DNA of 62,836 nucleotides from Lachnospiraceae bacterium (GCA_009911035.1 QXWO01000033.1:1-62836); one strand, 5' to 3'; positions 7,540 to 16,461 are shown, counted from the first letter of the stretch. Notes: generated by a model not told the origin, from the letters alone. Translations and numbers: made by a program.

Positions 7540-9369
7540 TTACCCTGACTTTCCATTTACCATAATCCTATTCTGGGGCTCTGCGTATTCCTCCCCCACC
7601 GAGCCGTCCAGATAATCTGACACATAGGTAATCAATACCTGGTAATCCAGCATTAAACGGTCCATCACAAAAACATTGTCCTCAAAAAGGGTGAAACCGT
7701 CTCCGCACTCATGAAGCATATAGTCGTTTGACGCAAGTGTATAGTTCTTCTCCGGATCAATCCTTTTGTATTCTCCTGTTTCCCTGTCTAAAACCTGCAC
7801 ATTATGTACACGCCGCTGTCCCGATACGGAGGTGTACATTCCGTTCTCGGCCAGTTCCACCGAAGATTCTGTCCCCGTGTCGATGGATAGTTTCATGCCG
7901 GAAATCTGCCAGAAGCCGCCAAACTCCCCTACAGAGCCGTTTTCATCTGCATATTCCGCCTCCACATTCCGGTAAGCCATCTCCAGCATATCCAGAATTT
8001 CCGCTCCCGTACACTCTGCTACACACAGCATATTTCCATAAGGAAAAACATTCATAAGACTGCCATAAGTTATTTCCCCTGCCGGAAGACCGGCCCGGAT
8101 GCCTCCGCCGTTTATGACGCCAATATCCGCACCGGAAACCATACGATAGGCATCGGCGCAGAAGTCTCCTAAATTTGTCTCCCTGCACCGAACCATACGG
8201 TTTCCATTCTGGTCTGCTGTGGTCAGGGACACATCAGAATGTGCCGCCACTGTATTTTCTATTTCCTCATATTCTGCCTCTGTCTCTTTAACAGACGCCT
8301 GCATTTTCCCAAATTCCCCGCCGGAGAGAAGAATCGTATACACGGAATCGTCTAAAACATTTTCCGTTCCTTTCGTGTCAATTATCAGACATCCCACATT
8401 GGCAAGCCTTGCGCCTGTAGAACTTAAAATAACGTTTTTTCCCTCTTTGTTTTTTACAAAACCGCGTTCTACCACAGAGTGGGAATGTCCGTCAAGCACA
8501 ACGTCAATGCCCGTGGTATTGACAATCACATCCAGGGAACGGTAGGGCGCAGCATCTTCGTTTATGCCCAGATGGGCCAGGGCAATCACATAATCGGCTC
8601 CCTCCGCCCTTGCTTCGTCCACAGCCTTCTGTACAGAGTCATAAAGCTTCGTCCCATTTTCTCCCTGACAAAAACCATACAAAAAATTGTTATTTTCATC
8701 CACAAAAAATTTCGGTGCAGAAGCAGTTATTATCTCTGGTGTGCAAATCCCCACATAGGCTACCGAAACGCCGTCATATTCTTTAATAACATAGGGGTTT
8801 ACAACGGTACGTTCTGTTTCCAGCTCCATAAAATTGCAGGATACGTACTCTGCCCCCGACATCTCATTGGCAATATTGAGAATCTGTTCCATCCCGTAAT
8901 CAAATTCATGATTGCCAAAGGTACAGATATCGTACCCAAGTTCATTCATAAGCTTCACCATACTCATCCCCTCAGAGAGGGTTCCAACCGCTTCTCCCTG
9001 TATGGCATCGCCGCAGTCCACCAGCGTCACATATTTCGAAAAGTTCCCGGCCCACTCCTTGGCAGCCGCAAGCCCAGCCATGCCTAAGCTGTCTTCATTC
9101 GCCTCAATACTGCAATGGATATCGTTTGTATACAAAACCACAATTTTGTGTTTGCCAAACAGATTATCCTCTAATGGAACGGATTCTCCGGCGCCTTTCT
9201 TCAATTCATTTGTTTCGTTTTCTGTCAGTTGTGTATAGGGCGGATTTTCGTCTCCGTTTTTTTCCTTTCGCCTGCCTGCTGCCTGCCATGTAATCGTTAT
9301 AGAAACCGCCGCCGTCATAAGAACACACGATACCAGAATCCACAGCGGAATTTTCTTATTTTCCATCAT
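7540..9369 (-). CDS. Membrane-anchored bifunctional metallophosphatase/5'-nucleotidase (UshA-like)
   Basis: A 609-residue extracellular enzyme. After a short charged start, one hydrophobic segment (WILVSCVLMTAAVSITITW) acts as a signal anchor or uncleaved signal. The metallophosphoesterase domain shows YTNDIH, DCGDAIQG, FGNHEFDYG, ALAHLG and DGHSHS, which bind the two metals. The C-terminal nucleotidase domain shows GGGIRAGLPAGEITYG and FPYGN, which form the substrate pocket. There is no LPxTG-like sorting signal. ATG 9369 is chosen because it overlaps the TGA of the DUF6485 gene (ATGA) and gives a proper signal sequence; the frame is open further upstream to 9447. Such enzymes release nucleosides and phosphate outside the cell. 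Confidence 0.9.
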   Translation of the reverse strand: MMENKKIPLWILVSCVLMTAAVSITITWQAAGRRKEKNGDENPPYTQLTENETNELKKGAGESVPLEDNLFGKHKIVVLYTNDIHCSIEANEDSLGMAGLAAAKEWAGNFSKYVTLVDCGDAIQGEAVGTLSEGMSMVKLMNELGYDICTFGNHEFDYGMEQILNIANEMSGAEYVSCNFMELETERTVVNPYVIKEYDGVSVAYVGICTPEIITASAPKFFVDENNNFLYGFCQGENGTKLYDSVQKAVDEARAEGADYVIALAHLGINEDAAPYRSLDVIVNTTGIDVVLDGHSHSVVERGFVKNKEGKNVILSSTGARLANVGCLIIDTKGTENVLDDSVYTILLSGGEFGKMQASVKETEAEYEEIENTVAAHSDVSLTTADQNGNRMVRCRETNLGDFCADAYRMVSGADIGVINGGGIRAGLPAGEITYGSLMNVFPYGNMLCVAECTGAEILDMLEMAYRNVEAEYADENGSVGEFGGFWQISGMKLSIDTGTESSVELAENGMYTSVSGQRRVHNVQVLDRETGEYKRIDPEKNYTLASNDYMLHECGDGFTLFEDNVFVMDRLMLDYQVLITYVSDYLDGSVGEEYAEPQNRIMVNGKSG

Positions 9370-9560
9370 TTTAAAAGCCCTCTGTCCCAGCACAGGGCTT
9401 TTATACTCCTGTCGCAGGCTGCTTCCGCCTCCGCTAAAAAAATGCATCCGGGCACTCCTTCGTTGTTATCCCTGTGATCAGCCACACAGGCACAGCATTT
9501 CCCATGTCTCGGACAGTCATAAGTACAGGGGCATGATCTTCTACTGTCACAATTTATCAT
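9366..9560 (-). CDS. DUF6485-type small cysteine-rich protein
   Basis: A 64-residue protein with eight Cys in a pattern typical of DUF6485: NCDSRRSCPCTYDCPRHGKC, CCAC and a later PGC, followed by the family-like ending with DRSIKALC. Such clustered Cys suggests metal or Fe-S binding, though the family function is unknown. ATG 9560 is preceded by GGAGGTTACT, an excellent ribosome site. Its stop overlaps the nucleotidase start, so the two are translationally coupled. The last codons lie in a possible hairpin (AAAGCCCT...AGGGCTTT, 9371-9399) that would cover the nucleotidase ribosome site, which could tune coupling. Confidence 0.8.
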   Translation of the reverse strand: MINCDSRRSCPCTYDCPRHGKCCACVADHRDNNEGVPGCIFLAEAEAACDRSIKALCWDRGLLK

Positions 9561-9729
9561 AGTAACCTCCATACGGCCAACACTGTAAAAAGTTCTCTTT
9601 TCACAGTATTCCCTCATATAGTTATCTTTTGTTTTTATCAGCCAGATTATTATAGCAGATAAAAAATCTGATTTGGGCAGCATGTCATGGTTCGTATTTT
9701 TCCGGTATGGTTTGCTATCAAATTTAGTG

Positions 9730-9797
9730 CCCCGCTGCTTGCAGCGGGGACTTTGGTTACAATAAGCTGACTCGCAAAGCGCAGCAGCGTTTGTTTA
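9730..9797. repeat. GC-rich hairpin plus one copy of a dispersed ~35-bp repeat
   Basis: In the gene-free stretch 9561-9912 two things stand out. A perfect 9-bp-arm hairpin, CCCCGCTGC-TT-GCAGCGGGG, lies at 9730-9749 with no T-run after it on either strand. Directly beside it, 9755-9797 (ttacaataagctgactcgcaaagc and onward) is a relative of the three tandem units found at 14409-14515. No convincing ORF with a ribosome site exists here. The rest of the stretch is featureless AT-rich DNA that should hold the promoter of the DUF6485/nucleotidase operon. Confidence 0.55.
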
Positions 9798-9912
9798 TGT
9801 CTGGTTATAAAGCAAGGATTCTCATGCAGACGACACATCTCATTCAGAGATATCTGTCAGAAAATAGATTATAGAACGAATTTCTCTTAGGATTTCTATC
9901 TTTTATTTGAAA

Positions 9913-10887
9913 TCAATTTTTAACCCTGAATTTCCGGGGCGTTGTCCCATAGCGCTTCTGGAATATCCTATGGAAATAGCTTAAATTATCATACCCCACC
10001 AGAAGTCCCACATCCATAATTGACATGGATGTATTCTTCAGAAGGTATGCGGCCTGGTTTAAGCGTTTTTCCTGTACCAGTTCCGTATAATTTTTTCCTG
10101 TGAGCTTTTTTATTTCCCTGGACAGCCAGTATACGTCATGATTTAACATTCCTGCCAGTTGTGTCAGTTCCCCGTTCCGGTAATTTTCTTCTATATATCT
10201 GAGCACTTCTATGATCAGTCTCTGCTTCCGGTTCTGGGCATTTGTCTCCATATGATCCATATGATTCATCAGATGCAGAAACAACAGCCCCATAGACGCC
10301 TGGTTGATGCTGCGTTTATTTGGCTGTTTATTCCAGATTGTCCATATAAGGTTTTCCAGAAGATTCTGGATGGGAAGCACATGTGCCACCTTAAAATGCA
10401 TATACCCGGCTTCTTCATTTTCTCCCTTTAAGCAGTCAATTACAAAATCACGCAGAAGGTTTTTCTCCTCTCCTATCATTTTCAGGCTGTAATCAAAAAA
10501 CTCTGGCAGGACAATGAAATTTACTGCAATATCGTCCTCCATGGCGGGGAAGATTTCCTGCTGGGCCTTCTGGTTTAAAAAAAGCAGTTCACCTTCCCGC
10601 AGCAGGACATGTTCCCCGTCAATGACATGGTGGGTATTTCCGGCGCACATATATATCATTTCTATGTAGTTGTGGCTGTGTCTGGGGAAATGGATAAACC
10701 GCGTATGGGGCCGGATTTGTATCAGCTTTCCGGTTTCCAGCAGTTTGCCTGCATCAATGACATTGGATGTTTCTCCGTCTGCAGCGGACATATAAAGTTC
10801 CTTATCGATTTCCCGGCTTCCATTTAAAATACGTTCTTCTTCTCCGGTAATTTTCTTTAATTCCCTGTAAAGTTCTTCTGTTATCAC
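9913..10887 (-). CDS. AraC-family transcriptional regulator with cupin sensor domain
   Basis: A 324-residue regulator. The N-terminal half contains a cupin-like sensor (HFPRHSHNYIEMIYM, then GELLFLNQKAQQEI), normally a sugar or small-molecule pocket. The C-terminal hundred residues form the double helix-turn-helix, with LTQLAGMLNHDVYWLSREIKK as the first and MSIMDVGLLVGYDNLSYFHRIF followed by YGTTPRKFR as the second. The start codon is GTG at 10887 behind GGGAAGATAA. Neighbours are the DUF6485/nucleotidase pair downstream and an ABC exporter upstream, so its target is not obvious from context. AraC proteins with this layout usually activate sugar-use genes. Confidence 0.9.
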   Translation of the reverse strand: MITEELYRELKKITGEEERILNGSREIDKELYMSAADGETSNVIDAGKLLETGKLIQIRPHTRFIHFPRHSHNYIEMIYMCAGNTHHVIDGEHVLLREGELLFLNQKAQQEIFPAMEDDIAVNFIVLPEFFDYSLKMIGEEKNLLRDFVIDCLKGENEEAGYMHFKVAHVLPIQNLLENLIWTIWNKQPNKRSINQASMGLLFLHLMNHMDHMETNAQNRKQRLIIEVLRYIEENYRNGELTQLAGMLNHDVYWLSREIKKLTGKNYTELVQEKRLNQAAYLLKNTSMSIMDVGLLVGYDNLSYFHRIFQKRYGTTPRKFRVKN

Positions 10888-11129
10888 TTATCTTCCCGGC
10901 CTTTGCTGACTTTGTGCATCCCTAAGAGGGTTGTCGTAAACGGCAAATTTGCTATTTTATAGTATAGCACAGACACAGATTATCTGGAACCCTTTTTTCT
11001 TGTCCCTGACTTTGGCGGCAATTTCTTATACATTACTTTTTCTTCCAGCTTTTCTTCAGATTCTTTCCTAAACCATACAAACTGCTATAAGCACTGCCGA
11101 TTTCTGACATTGTCATAGTAATCCATAAC

Positions 11130-12140
11130 TTATGCGTGTTTTTTCTGGCGTATGGACATAAGCACATAGATCAAAAACCAGACCACACAATGAACCGCAA
11201 GGATAACCAGCGCTTTACCTGCTGTCTCCATGCCCCCATTCGCCAAATCCATAATCCCCTCAAAAGCGGCACTGGACGGGATCAGGAAGCAAATATATGA
11301 AAGTATGCTGCCTTCTGTTACCGCCAGATACTTCAACAGGGGAACCGCCATAAACACAATCATAACAATTTTTATGTATACCACGCCTGCCATCAGCCCA
11401 TCCGAAATGCGGCCGACAAACAGGCCGGCCAGGGCAGACACAAAGGTAGATAAAACAATCAGCACCAGCATAACCGCCGCCTGGGCAGGAGGAAGACTTA
11501 GACAAATTGCCACTGTTACAACAGCAGATAAACATCCAAACATAAATCCTATAAATATTTTCTGTACGATATATTCTTTTGGAGACATCGGCAGTATTTC
11601 ATTGATAAATGCAACACCATCTTCCTTTTCGGAAATGATGTTCATTGCATTAAAGGTACAGCCCATAAACATCGCCACGACCAGTGTCATAGCAACAAAG
11701 ATATTCTGATATCCCGCCAGTATGTCAGGCCGTTCCAAAATCTGTACACTGGTCTGTGCCGCCACTTCACGCTGCTCATAAAGCGCTCCAAGTCCGGCTG
11801 CTGCCTGCTGCCATATTGTTAATTCATCACCGGATAAAATGGTCCTGATACCGTTTCCCTCCATTTCCACACCAATCAGATTGGTAGAGGGTTCATTGAT
11901 TGCGGCAATCAATTCTTCCCTTGTCTGCCAGACTGTGACAGAACCATACCGCTCCAGCCAGCTTTCCAATTCTGGGGCAGTGTTGTGGGCAGACACGCCA
12001 AAATAATATTCCCCCAGAGAAGAAAGATCAACAGAGCCGGAAATGTTCAGAACTATGGCGGCCACAACTGGCAGGAGAAACGACATGATGCAAAACTTAT
12101 CTTTCCTTACGCTTTTTAGTTGATAGATTAACCCTTTCAT
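11130..12140 (-). CDS. ABC-2 type transporter permease
   Basis: A 336-residue permease: one N-terminal helix (FCIMSFLLPVVAAIVLNI), a large extracytoplasmic loop of about 130 residues, then five or six clustered helices (for example NIFVAMTLVVAMFMGC and VIKK-free segments ending VHCVVWFLIYVLM). This is the ABC-2 topology of exporters acting on peptides, lipids or drugs. Its start shares TAATG with the upstream permease gene, so the two subunits are coupled and probably form a heterodimer driven by the ATPase at 13177-14025. The substrate cannot be read from sequence. No terminator hairpin is evident after the stop, and 10888-11129 holds no other gene. Confidence 0.85.
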   Translation of the reverse strand: MKGLIYQLKSVRKDKFCIMSFLLPVVAAIVLNISGSVDLSSLGEYYFGVSAHNTAPELESWLERYGSVTVWQTREELIAAINEPSTNLIGVEMEGNGIRTILSGDELTIWQQAAAGLGALYEQREVAAQTSVQILERPDILAGYQNIFVAMTLVVAMFMGCTFNAMNIISEKEDGVAFINEILPMSPKEYIVQKIFIGFMFGCLSAVVTVAICLSLPPAQAAVMLVLIVLSTFVSALAGLFVGRISDGLMAGVVYIKIVMIVFMAVPLLKYLAVTEGSILSYICFLIPSSAAFEGIMDLANGGMETAGKALVILAVHCVVWFLIYVLMSIRQKKHA

Positions 12141-13177
12141 TAGCCCTCCTTTCCCATTTCCCTACGGAACGCTGCAGAAGCAATGCCAAAAAGCAGGATA
12201 ATTGCACACACAGCACAAATATAATAAACCGGACTTGCAACGGTTACACCAAAAAATGCGTTTTTCAGCCCCATATACACATGATAAAAGGGATGGTAGA
12301 GAATCCATGTCATTTTGATCGAAGTATTGGCTGCCAGAAAAACAGGGGTCGATGCCAAAAGCGCAATCACCAGATAAGCCAGCGAAAATTGCCTGAAGTC
12401 CTTTAACAGCATTGCACAGCCAAAACCTGTAAGCGCCATAATCAGAGACAGGATTGCTGTCTGTATCAGTATGGCAGGCAAAATTTCTCCTGTCTCTGCC
12501 AGCCCCACATTAACCAAAGTCAGCAGAACTGCAAAAACCAAATCCGACAGCAGAAAAAGAAAGATCTTGGAAAATACAAACAGGCTTCTCCGAAATGGCA
12601 TAATAGCATGGACACGAATCACACCCATCTGCTTTTCTTTGAACAGCACAGACGCAATCCCCAAAAAACCCACGGCAACAATCTCAATAAACAGCAGTTC
12701 GCAGGTGATTTCTTTGCGTTTTTTCATTTCCGGGCTGTTACTCCCCACCCTTTCCGGCGTATATTCCTTTCCGGGATACAGTAGAGACAATGCGTAATCC
12801 GCTCTATGGCAGTCAATTTTTTCCGCCCCTGCATAGAGTACAATGTCCGGCCTGCCATCCTTTATGTTAATTCCAACGCCGTTTGTATCCCTGAGCAGCA
12901 TCGCATCCAGTTCTTCCAAAGATGCCACAGAATGGACGAGAGGGGAAACCCTGGTCTGTGTTCCGGCCGGGTCATAGAGATATACATTGTAAATCCCCAT
13001 ATCCATAAACTTCAAATAGCCAAGGTTAATGAACAATGTATAAAGCAGAAGGGAGCCCACAGCCACAAAGAAAAACTTTCCTGATGCCAGCATCCTGCAA
13101 TCTTTTTTAAGCAGAATAAAAACTTTTCCTGCCCAGCCCGACAGCATCTTACTGCTTTCCTCATTATTAATCCGCAT
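12140..13177 (-). CDS. ABC-2 type transporter permease, second subunit
   Basis: A 345-residue permease with the same topology as its neighbour. An N-terminal helix (FFFVAVGSLLLYTLFINL) is followed by a roughly 120-residue outer domain and six C-terminal helices from LLFIEIVAVGFLGIASVLF to the end. A segment VIRVHAIMPFRRSLFVFSK resembles the coupling helix region that contacts the ATPase. It overlaps the ATPase stop in a TAATG junction. Two different permeases plus one ATPase suggest a heteromeric exporter such as those for lantibiotic immunity or antibiotic resistance, but this is inferred from arrangement with the adjacent two-component system. Confidence 0.85.
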   Translation of the reverse strand: MRINNEESSKMLSGWAGKVFILLKKDCRMLASGKFFFVAVGSLLLYTLFINLGYLKFMDMGIYNVYLYDPAGTQTRVSPLVHSVASLEELDAMLLRDTNGVGINIKDGRPDIVLYAGAEKIDCHRADYALSLLYPGKEYTPERVGSNSPEMKKRKEITCELLFIEIVAVGFLGIASVLFKEKQMGVIRVHAIMPFRRSLFVFSKIFLFLLSDLVFAVLLTLVNVGLAETGEILPAILIQTAILSLIMALTGFGCAMLLKDFRQFSLAYLVIALLASTPVFLAANTSIKMTWILYHPFYHVYMGLKNAFFGVTVASPVYYICAVCAIILLFGIASAAFRREMGKEG

Positions 13178-14025
13178 TAAGACAGCCTCCTTCCTGTGTA
13201 TTGGATGAATATATCCTCCAGGGTCGGTTCCTTGGAGTGGATGCTGAGCAGTTCGTCATATGCAAAGGGAATGCCCGTTTTTAGTTCCGGGGCTTCAACC
13301 CTTTGCTCCTTTCGCCTGCCCTGATAAAGATAATCCACAGCAATACTGTGATCGCTGCTTAGTTCCTTCAAATTTCCCGGCGTATCAAGGGCAACAATGT
13401 TCCCATTTGAAATAAAGGCCACCCTGTCGCAGAGCAGATCAGCGTCCAGCATATTGTGGGTTGTCAGAAATACGGTTGTTCCTTTCTGTCGTTCGCTTTC
13501 TATGATTCTGCGGAAAAGAACAGCTCCGGCAGGGTCAAGGCCGCTGGTGGGTTCGTCTAAAAACAAAAGCTTCGGACTGCTGATCAAAGCCCTCGCCATG
13601 CTGACACGCTGGCGCATCCCTTTTGAGTAAGAAGAAACCGGCTTCTTACGAAAATCCTGTTTAAATTCCAGATCGTCAAGCAGTTCGTCCGCATCCCGCA
13701 ATTGCTCTTTTGGATAGAAAGATGAAAAATAGTGCAGATTGTCAAGGGCGCTTAAATTGGCATACAGATAGGGAAATTCAAACAGGACGCCAATTTTCTG
13801 GAAAAAATCCTGTGTATGCGCGCTCCCTAAATCCTTTCCAAACATGGATACCCTGCCCCCATATCCTTTCAGAATGCCTGTCAGTATCTTTTGTGTCGTA
13901 GACTTCCCGGAACCGTTCGGCCCTAAAAATCCAAAAATTTCCCCATCTCCTACAGTGAAGTTCAGTCCATGTAATGCCTGTTTGCCTTTCCCATAGGAAA
14001 AAGTCAGATCTTTTACTTCAATCAT
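13177..14025 (-). CDS. ABC transporter ATP-binding protein
   Basis: A 282-residue ABC ATPase with all motifs: Walker A GPNGSGKST, Q-loop region, signature SYSKGMRQRVSMARAL, Walker B LLFLDEPTSGLDPAG and the switch His (FLTTHNM). A roughly 60-residue C-terminal extension ends in EPTLEDIFIQYTGR, typical of DrrA/CcmA-type drug or lantibiotic exporters. Its ATG overlaps the TGA of the 50-residue membrane protein gene (ATGA). It energises the two permeases encoded immediately downstream. Expression is probably controlled by the response regulator at 15603-16286 through the repeats at 14283-14312. Confidence 0.95.
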   Translation of the reverse strand: MIEVKDLTFSYGKGKQALHGLNFTVGDGEIFGFLGPNGSGKSTTQKILTGILKGYGGRVSMFGKDLGSAHTQDFFQKIGVLFEFPYLYANLSALDNLHYFSSFYPKEQLRDADELLDDLEFKQDFRKKPVSSYSKGMRQRVSMARALISSPKLLFLDEPTSGLDPAGAVLFRRIIESERQKGTTVFLTTHNMLDADLLCDRVAFISNGNIVALDTPGNLKELSSDHSIAVDYLYQGRRKEQRVEAPELKTGIPFAYDELLSIHSKEPTLEDIFIQYTGRRLS

Positions 14026-14174
14026 TCGTCATCCCCCCATTTTCCATGATGTTCCTTCTTCTCTTCTTTCTCCCGTTGGTTCCACCATTTCATAAATCTT
14101 ACTTTAAACGGGATAGAAACCGCCAATGCTGCAAGAATAACAAGCCACCAGTACCATTCCAAACCTAAAAACAT
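14022..14174 (-). CDS. Small single-pass membrane protein heading the ABC operon
   Basis: A 50-residue protein (MFLGLEWYWWLVILAALAVSI...) with one membrane helix followed by a highly charged tail (NQREKEEKKEHHGKWGDDE). ATG 14174 is chosen since GGAGG lies eight bases before it; another ATG at 14180 is too close to that site. Its stop overlaps the ATPase start, so it is translated with the exporter. I know no family for it. Small membrane proteins in such positions often modulate the transporter or its sensor kinase, which is inference. A longer upstream reading frame has no ribosome site. Confidence 0.65.
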   Translation of the reverse strand: MFLGLEWYWWLVILAALAVSIPFKVRFMKWWNQREKEEKKEHHGKWGDDE

Positions 14175-14282
14175 AATCATTACCTCCAGTTCCGAAGTAC
14201 TCCTTCCGTGCAATCTCAAATATCTGCTGTTTTGAAGGAGTCCTTCCGTGATGGAGTAAGAATAAAAAAGTGCATTGAAGTT

Positions 14283-14312
14283 CATGTGAAATCCATGTGA
14301 AGTCCATGTGAA
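14283..14312 (-). promoter_or_regulatory. Three 11-bp-spaced direct repeats, probable response-regulator site
   Basis: On the minus strand TTCACATG occurs three times (14305-14312, 14294-14301, 14283-14290), exactly 11 bp apart, upstream of the ABC operon. Helically phased direct repeats are typical OmpR-family response regulator sites, and such a regulator is encoded next door. A -10-like TATTCT follows about 20 bases downstream with no good -35, as expected for an activated promoter. The leader also repeats tccttccgtg at 14201-14210 and 14241-14250. Confidence 0.6.
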
Positions 14313-14361
14313 ATCTTTTTAGACACCAAATGCTTCCCCCCTGCGTTCCAGATTATTGTCC

Positions 14362-14391
14362 AAAAAAAACTCCGGTTTTCTAAAACCGAAG
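14362..14391 (-). terminator. Rho-independent terminator of the two-component operon
   Basis: On the minus strand a hairpin CTTCGGTTTT-AG-AAAACCGGAG (one mismatch) is followed directly by eight Ts. It separates the kinase gene from the ABC operon promoter. Confidence 0.85.
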
Positions 14392-14408
14392 CTTTTCGTT
14401 AAAATATT

Positions 14409-14515
14409 CTGGCTCGCAAAGCATGACAGCGTTTCTTACAATAAACTGCCTCGCGAAGCATGGCAGTGTTTGTTACAATAAACTGGCTCGCGAAGTGTGG
14501 CAGTGTTTGTTTTTA
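14409..14515. repeat. Three tandem copies of a 37-bp repeat
   Basis: Units at 14409-14445, 14446-14482 and 14483-14515 share the pattern ctgSctcgcRaagYRtgRcagYgtttSttacaataaa. Each can fold a short hairpin (for example CTGCC...GGCAG). The third unit contains the kinase stop codon. A related copy lies at 9755-9797, so this is a dispersed family. It lies between the kinase stop and the terminator, within the transcribed 3' end. Confidence 0.75.
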
Positions 14516-15601
14516 TATAACAGTGGGAATGGAAAAGTAAAATATCACGCCCTCAGACTGGTTTGCAGCGCCATACGCCAAGTGCTGCATGGAAAGGATC
14601 TGTGCGACAATGGCAAGACCAAGTCCTGAACCTTTATAATTTGTGTTTTTATCCCGATAAAATTTCTCCCATATTTTTGAAAGATTTTCCTGCGGAACAG
14701 GCGTCCCCTGGTTATAAACTGAAAACTCCATTATATTGTCATGCTCTTTCAGCGACAGCTTCAAAACACCGCCTGGCTGGACATTTCTCTTTGCGTTGAC
14801 AATCAGGTTATTAAGTACCTGCTCCATCCGGCGCTTGTCGGTATTGACATAAACAGGATGCTCCGGCAATTCATATTGCAGTTCAAAATCAGCGTCCGGC
14901 GTATCGATCAGCAGTCTCCCTGCAATAGTTTCCAGAAACTCAACAAACTCAAAGTGCTCCGGATAAAGCTGTGTAACTCCGCTTTCCAGTGCAGACAGAT
15001 CAAGCAGGGAGGTAATCAGGCTGCTCATGCGTTCCGTTTCCGCTATGATAACCTGATTATAGCTTTGCCTTTTCGATTCGTCTGTTTCATCCTGCAGTCC
15101 CTCGGCATAAGCCCGGATAATGCCCAGCGGCGTTTTCATTTCATGGGAAAGGTTGTCCACCAGCTCTTTCCGCTCGGCCAGTAAGCGCTTTTTTTGCTCC
15201 ACATCCTGCTCCAGCTTCCTGTTCACATCTTCCAGTTTTGAAAATGCTTCCTGTAAACTTTCAGCCATGACATTCAGACTGCGGGAAAGCTCTCCGAATT
15301 CATCACGGCCTGTCACTTTGCAAAGCTTGGAAAAGTCTAAATTTGCCATGCGCCGGGCAGCATCATTCAGCCTGGACACAGGATTTGAAATAAACCGGGC
15401 CATCCATAAATCAATCCCGCAGATTAAGGCGACAACAAAGGCAAGCCAGAGCGCAAGGGATACATCTTCACTAAAGGGCAGTCTGGTAGAAAACACATAC
15501 GATACCACCAGGATAATACCCATCAGTTTAGAAGCCAGCAGGATTTTCTTCCTGATGGTAATCCGGATGGTAAAAACATTTATATGATTGCTTATTTTCA
15601 T
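14513..15601 (-). CDS. Sensor histidine kinase with HAMP domain
   Basis: A 362-residue kinase. Two membrane helices (LLASKLMGIILVVSYVFST and LALWLAFVVALICGIDLWM) flank an extremely short outer loop of about ten residues, so it probably senses within the membrane or through the neighbouring exporter. A HAMP domain follows (FISNPVSRLNDAARRM), then a coiled coil, the H-box LSHEMKTPLG, N-box NNLIVNAKRN, F-box KFYRDKN and G-box GSGLGLAIV. ATG 15601 is chosen because it has GGAGGTAAC before it, which overlaps the end of the regulator gene. Intramembrane-type kinases next to ABC-2 exporters often detect cell-envelope antibiotics. Confidence 0.93.
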   Translation of the reverse strand: MKISNHINVFTIRITIRKKILLASKLMGIILVVSYVFSTRLPFSEDVSLALWLAFVVALICGIDLWMARFISNPVSRLNDAARRMANLDFSKLCKVTGRDEFGELSRSLNVMAESLQEAFSKLEDVNRKLEQDVEQKKRLLAERKELVDNLSHEMKTPLGIIRAYAEGLQDETDESKRQSYNQVIIAETERMSSLITSLLDLSALESGVTQLYPEHFEFVEFLETIAGRLLIDTPDADFELQYELPEHPVYVNTDKRRMEQVLNNLIVNAKRNVQPGGVLKLSLKEHDNIMEFSVYNQGTPVPQENLSKIWEKFYRDKNTNYKGSGLGLAIVAQILSMQHLAYGAANQSEGVIFYFSIPTVI

Positions 15602-15602
15602 G

Positions 15603-16286
15603 TTACCTCCATGGCTCCCTTTGTGGAATCTCAAATTTGTAGCCGGACCGGATGAGCGTGACGATATGCCTGCCCTCGTCTCCTAATTTCTGGCGAAGGG
15701 TTTTGATATGCGTGTCTACCGTTCTGGTGGTTCCCTCAAAGTCATATCCCCATATCCGGTTGAGCAACTGTTCCCGGCTGAAAATCTGGCCGGGGTTTGA
15801 CATAAGAAAATGAAGCAGCTCATACTCTTTGTAAGTCAGTGCAATTTCCCGCCCATCCAAAAACACCTTATGCGAGGCGGAAATAATTGAAATTTTCCCG
15901 GCATTCAATGTATCTGCCGGGAGGACGGAAGAACGGCGCAATAAGGCGTTTGCTTTTGCCAGAAGTACCTTAGGACTAAAGGGTTTTGTCATGTAATCAT
16001 CCGCGCCCAAATCATAGCCTTTCAGCTTATCGTCCTCACTTTCTCTGGCAGTCAGCATGATAATGGGGAGACTGCTCATTTCCCTTGCCATTTTGCAGAC
16101 TGAAAAACCGTCAAGGTGAGGCATCATAATATCCAGTATCATCAAATCCATAGGATTGTTTTTCAGTTCCATTAACGCGTCCACACCATCGTCCGCTGTA
16201 AAGCAGGTATGGCCGCCACGCTGCATATATTCTGCAATAATTTTCTGCATTTTCTTTTCATCTTCAACAATCAGAATGTTTGCCAT
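15603..16286 (-). CDS. OmpR-family response regulator
   Basis: A 227-residue regulator. The receiver domain shows the acidic pair VEDEKK, the phosphoacceptor Asp in LMILDIMMPHLDG, the Thr in MLTARE and the Lys in TKPFSP. The C-terminal winged helix shows LTYKEYELLHFLMSNPGQIFS and RTVDTHIKTLRQKL, with the recognition helix in between. ATG 16286 follows AAAGGAATCTC. It is transcribed with the kinase from the promoter at 16354-16382 and probably activates the ABC operon through the repeats at 14283-14312. Confidence 0.95.
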   Translation of the reverse strand: MANILIVEDEKKMQKIIAEYMQRGGHTCFTADDGVDALMELKNNPMDLMILDIMMPHLDGFSVCKMAREMSSLPIIMLTARESEDDKLKGYDLGADDYMTKPFSPKVLLAKANALLRRSSVLPADTLNAGKISIISASHKVFLDGREIALTYKEYELLHFLMSNPGQIFSREQLLNRIWGYDFEGTTRTVDTHIKTLRQKLGDEGRHIVTLIRSGYKFEIPQREPWR

Positions 16287-16353
16287 GAGATTCCTTTCAG
16301 CTTTTCTGCATCTTCCAATGCTATGTATCCATATACAGTTTCCAATTCATCTC

Positions 16354-16382
16354 ATTATATTTCTTTTGTCTGAAGAATACAA
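16354..16382 (-). promoter_or_regulatory. Sigma-A-type promoter of the response regulator/kinase operon
   Basis: On the minus strand TTGTAT (16377-16382) and TATAAT (16354-16359) are separated by 17 bases, upstream of ATG 16286. Confidence 0.6.
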
Positions 16383-16461
16383 GGCTGCAGATATAGCTGT
16401 ATTTAAATCACTTATATCAAAAATATTGTAGAGAAGCCCTAAATTCTTATCCTCCCCTCTC

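Noticed and set aside
9650-9838. 62-codon minus-strand frame
   Set aside because: It covers a hairpin and a dispersed repeat and has no ribosome site.
14409-14515. CRISPR array
   Set aside because: The 37-bp units are contiguous without spacers and only three in number, with no cas genes.
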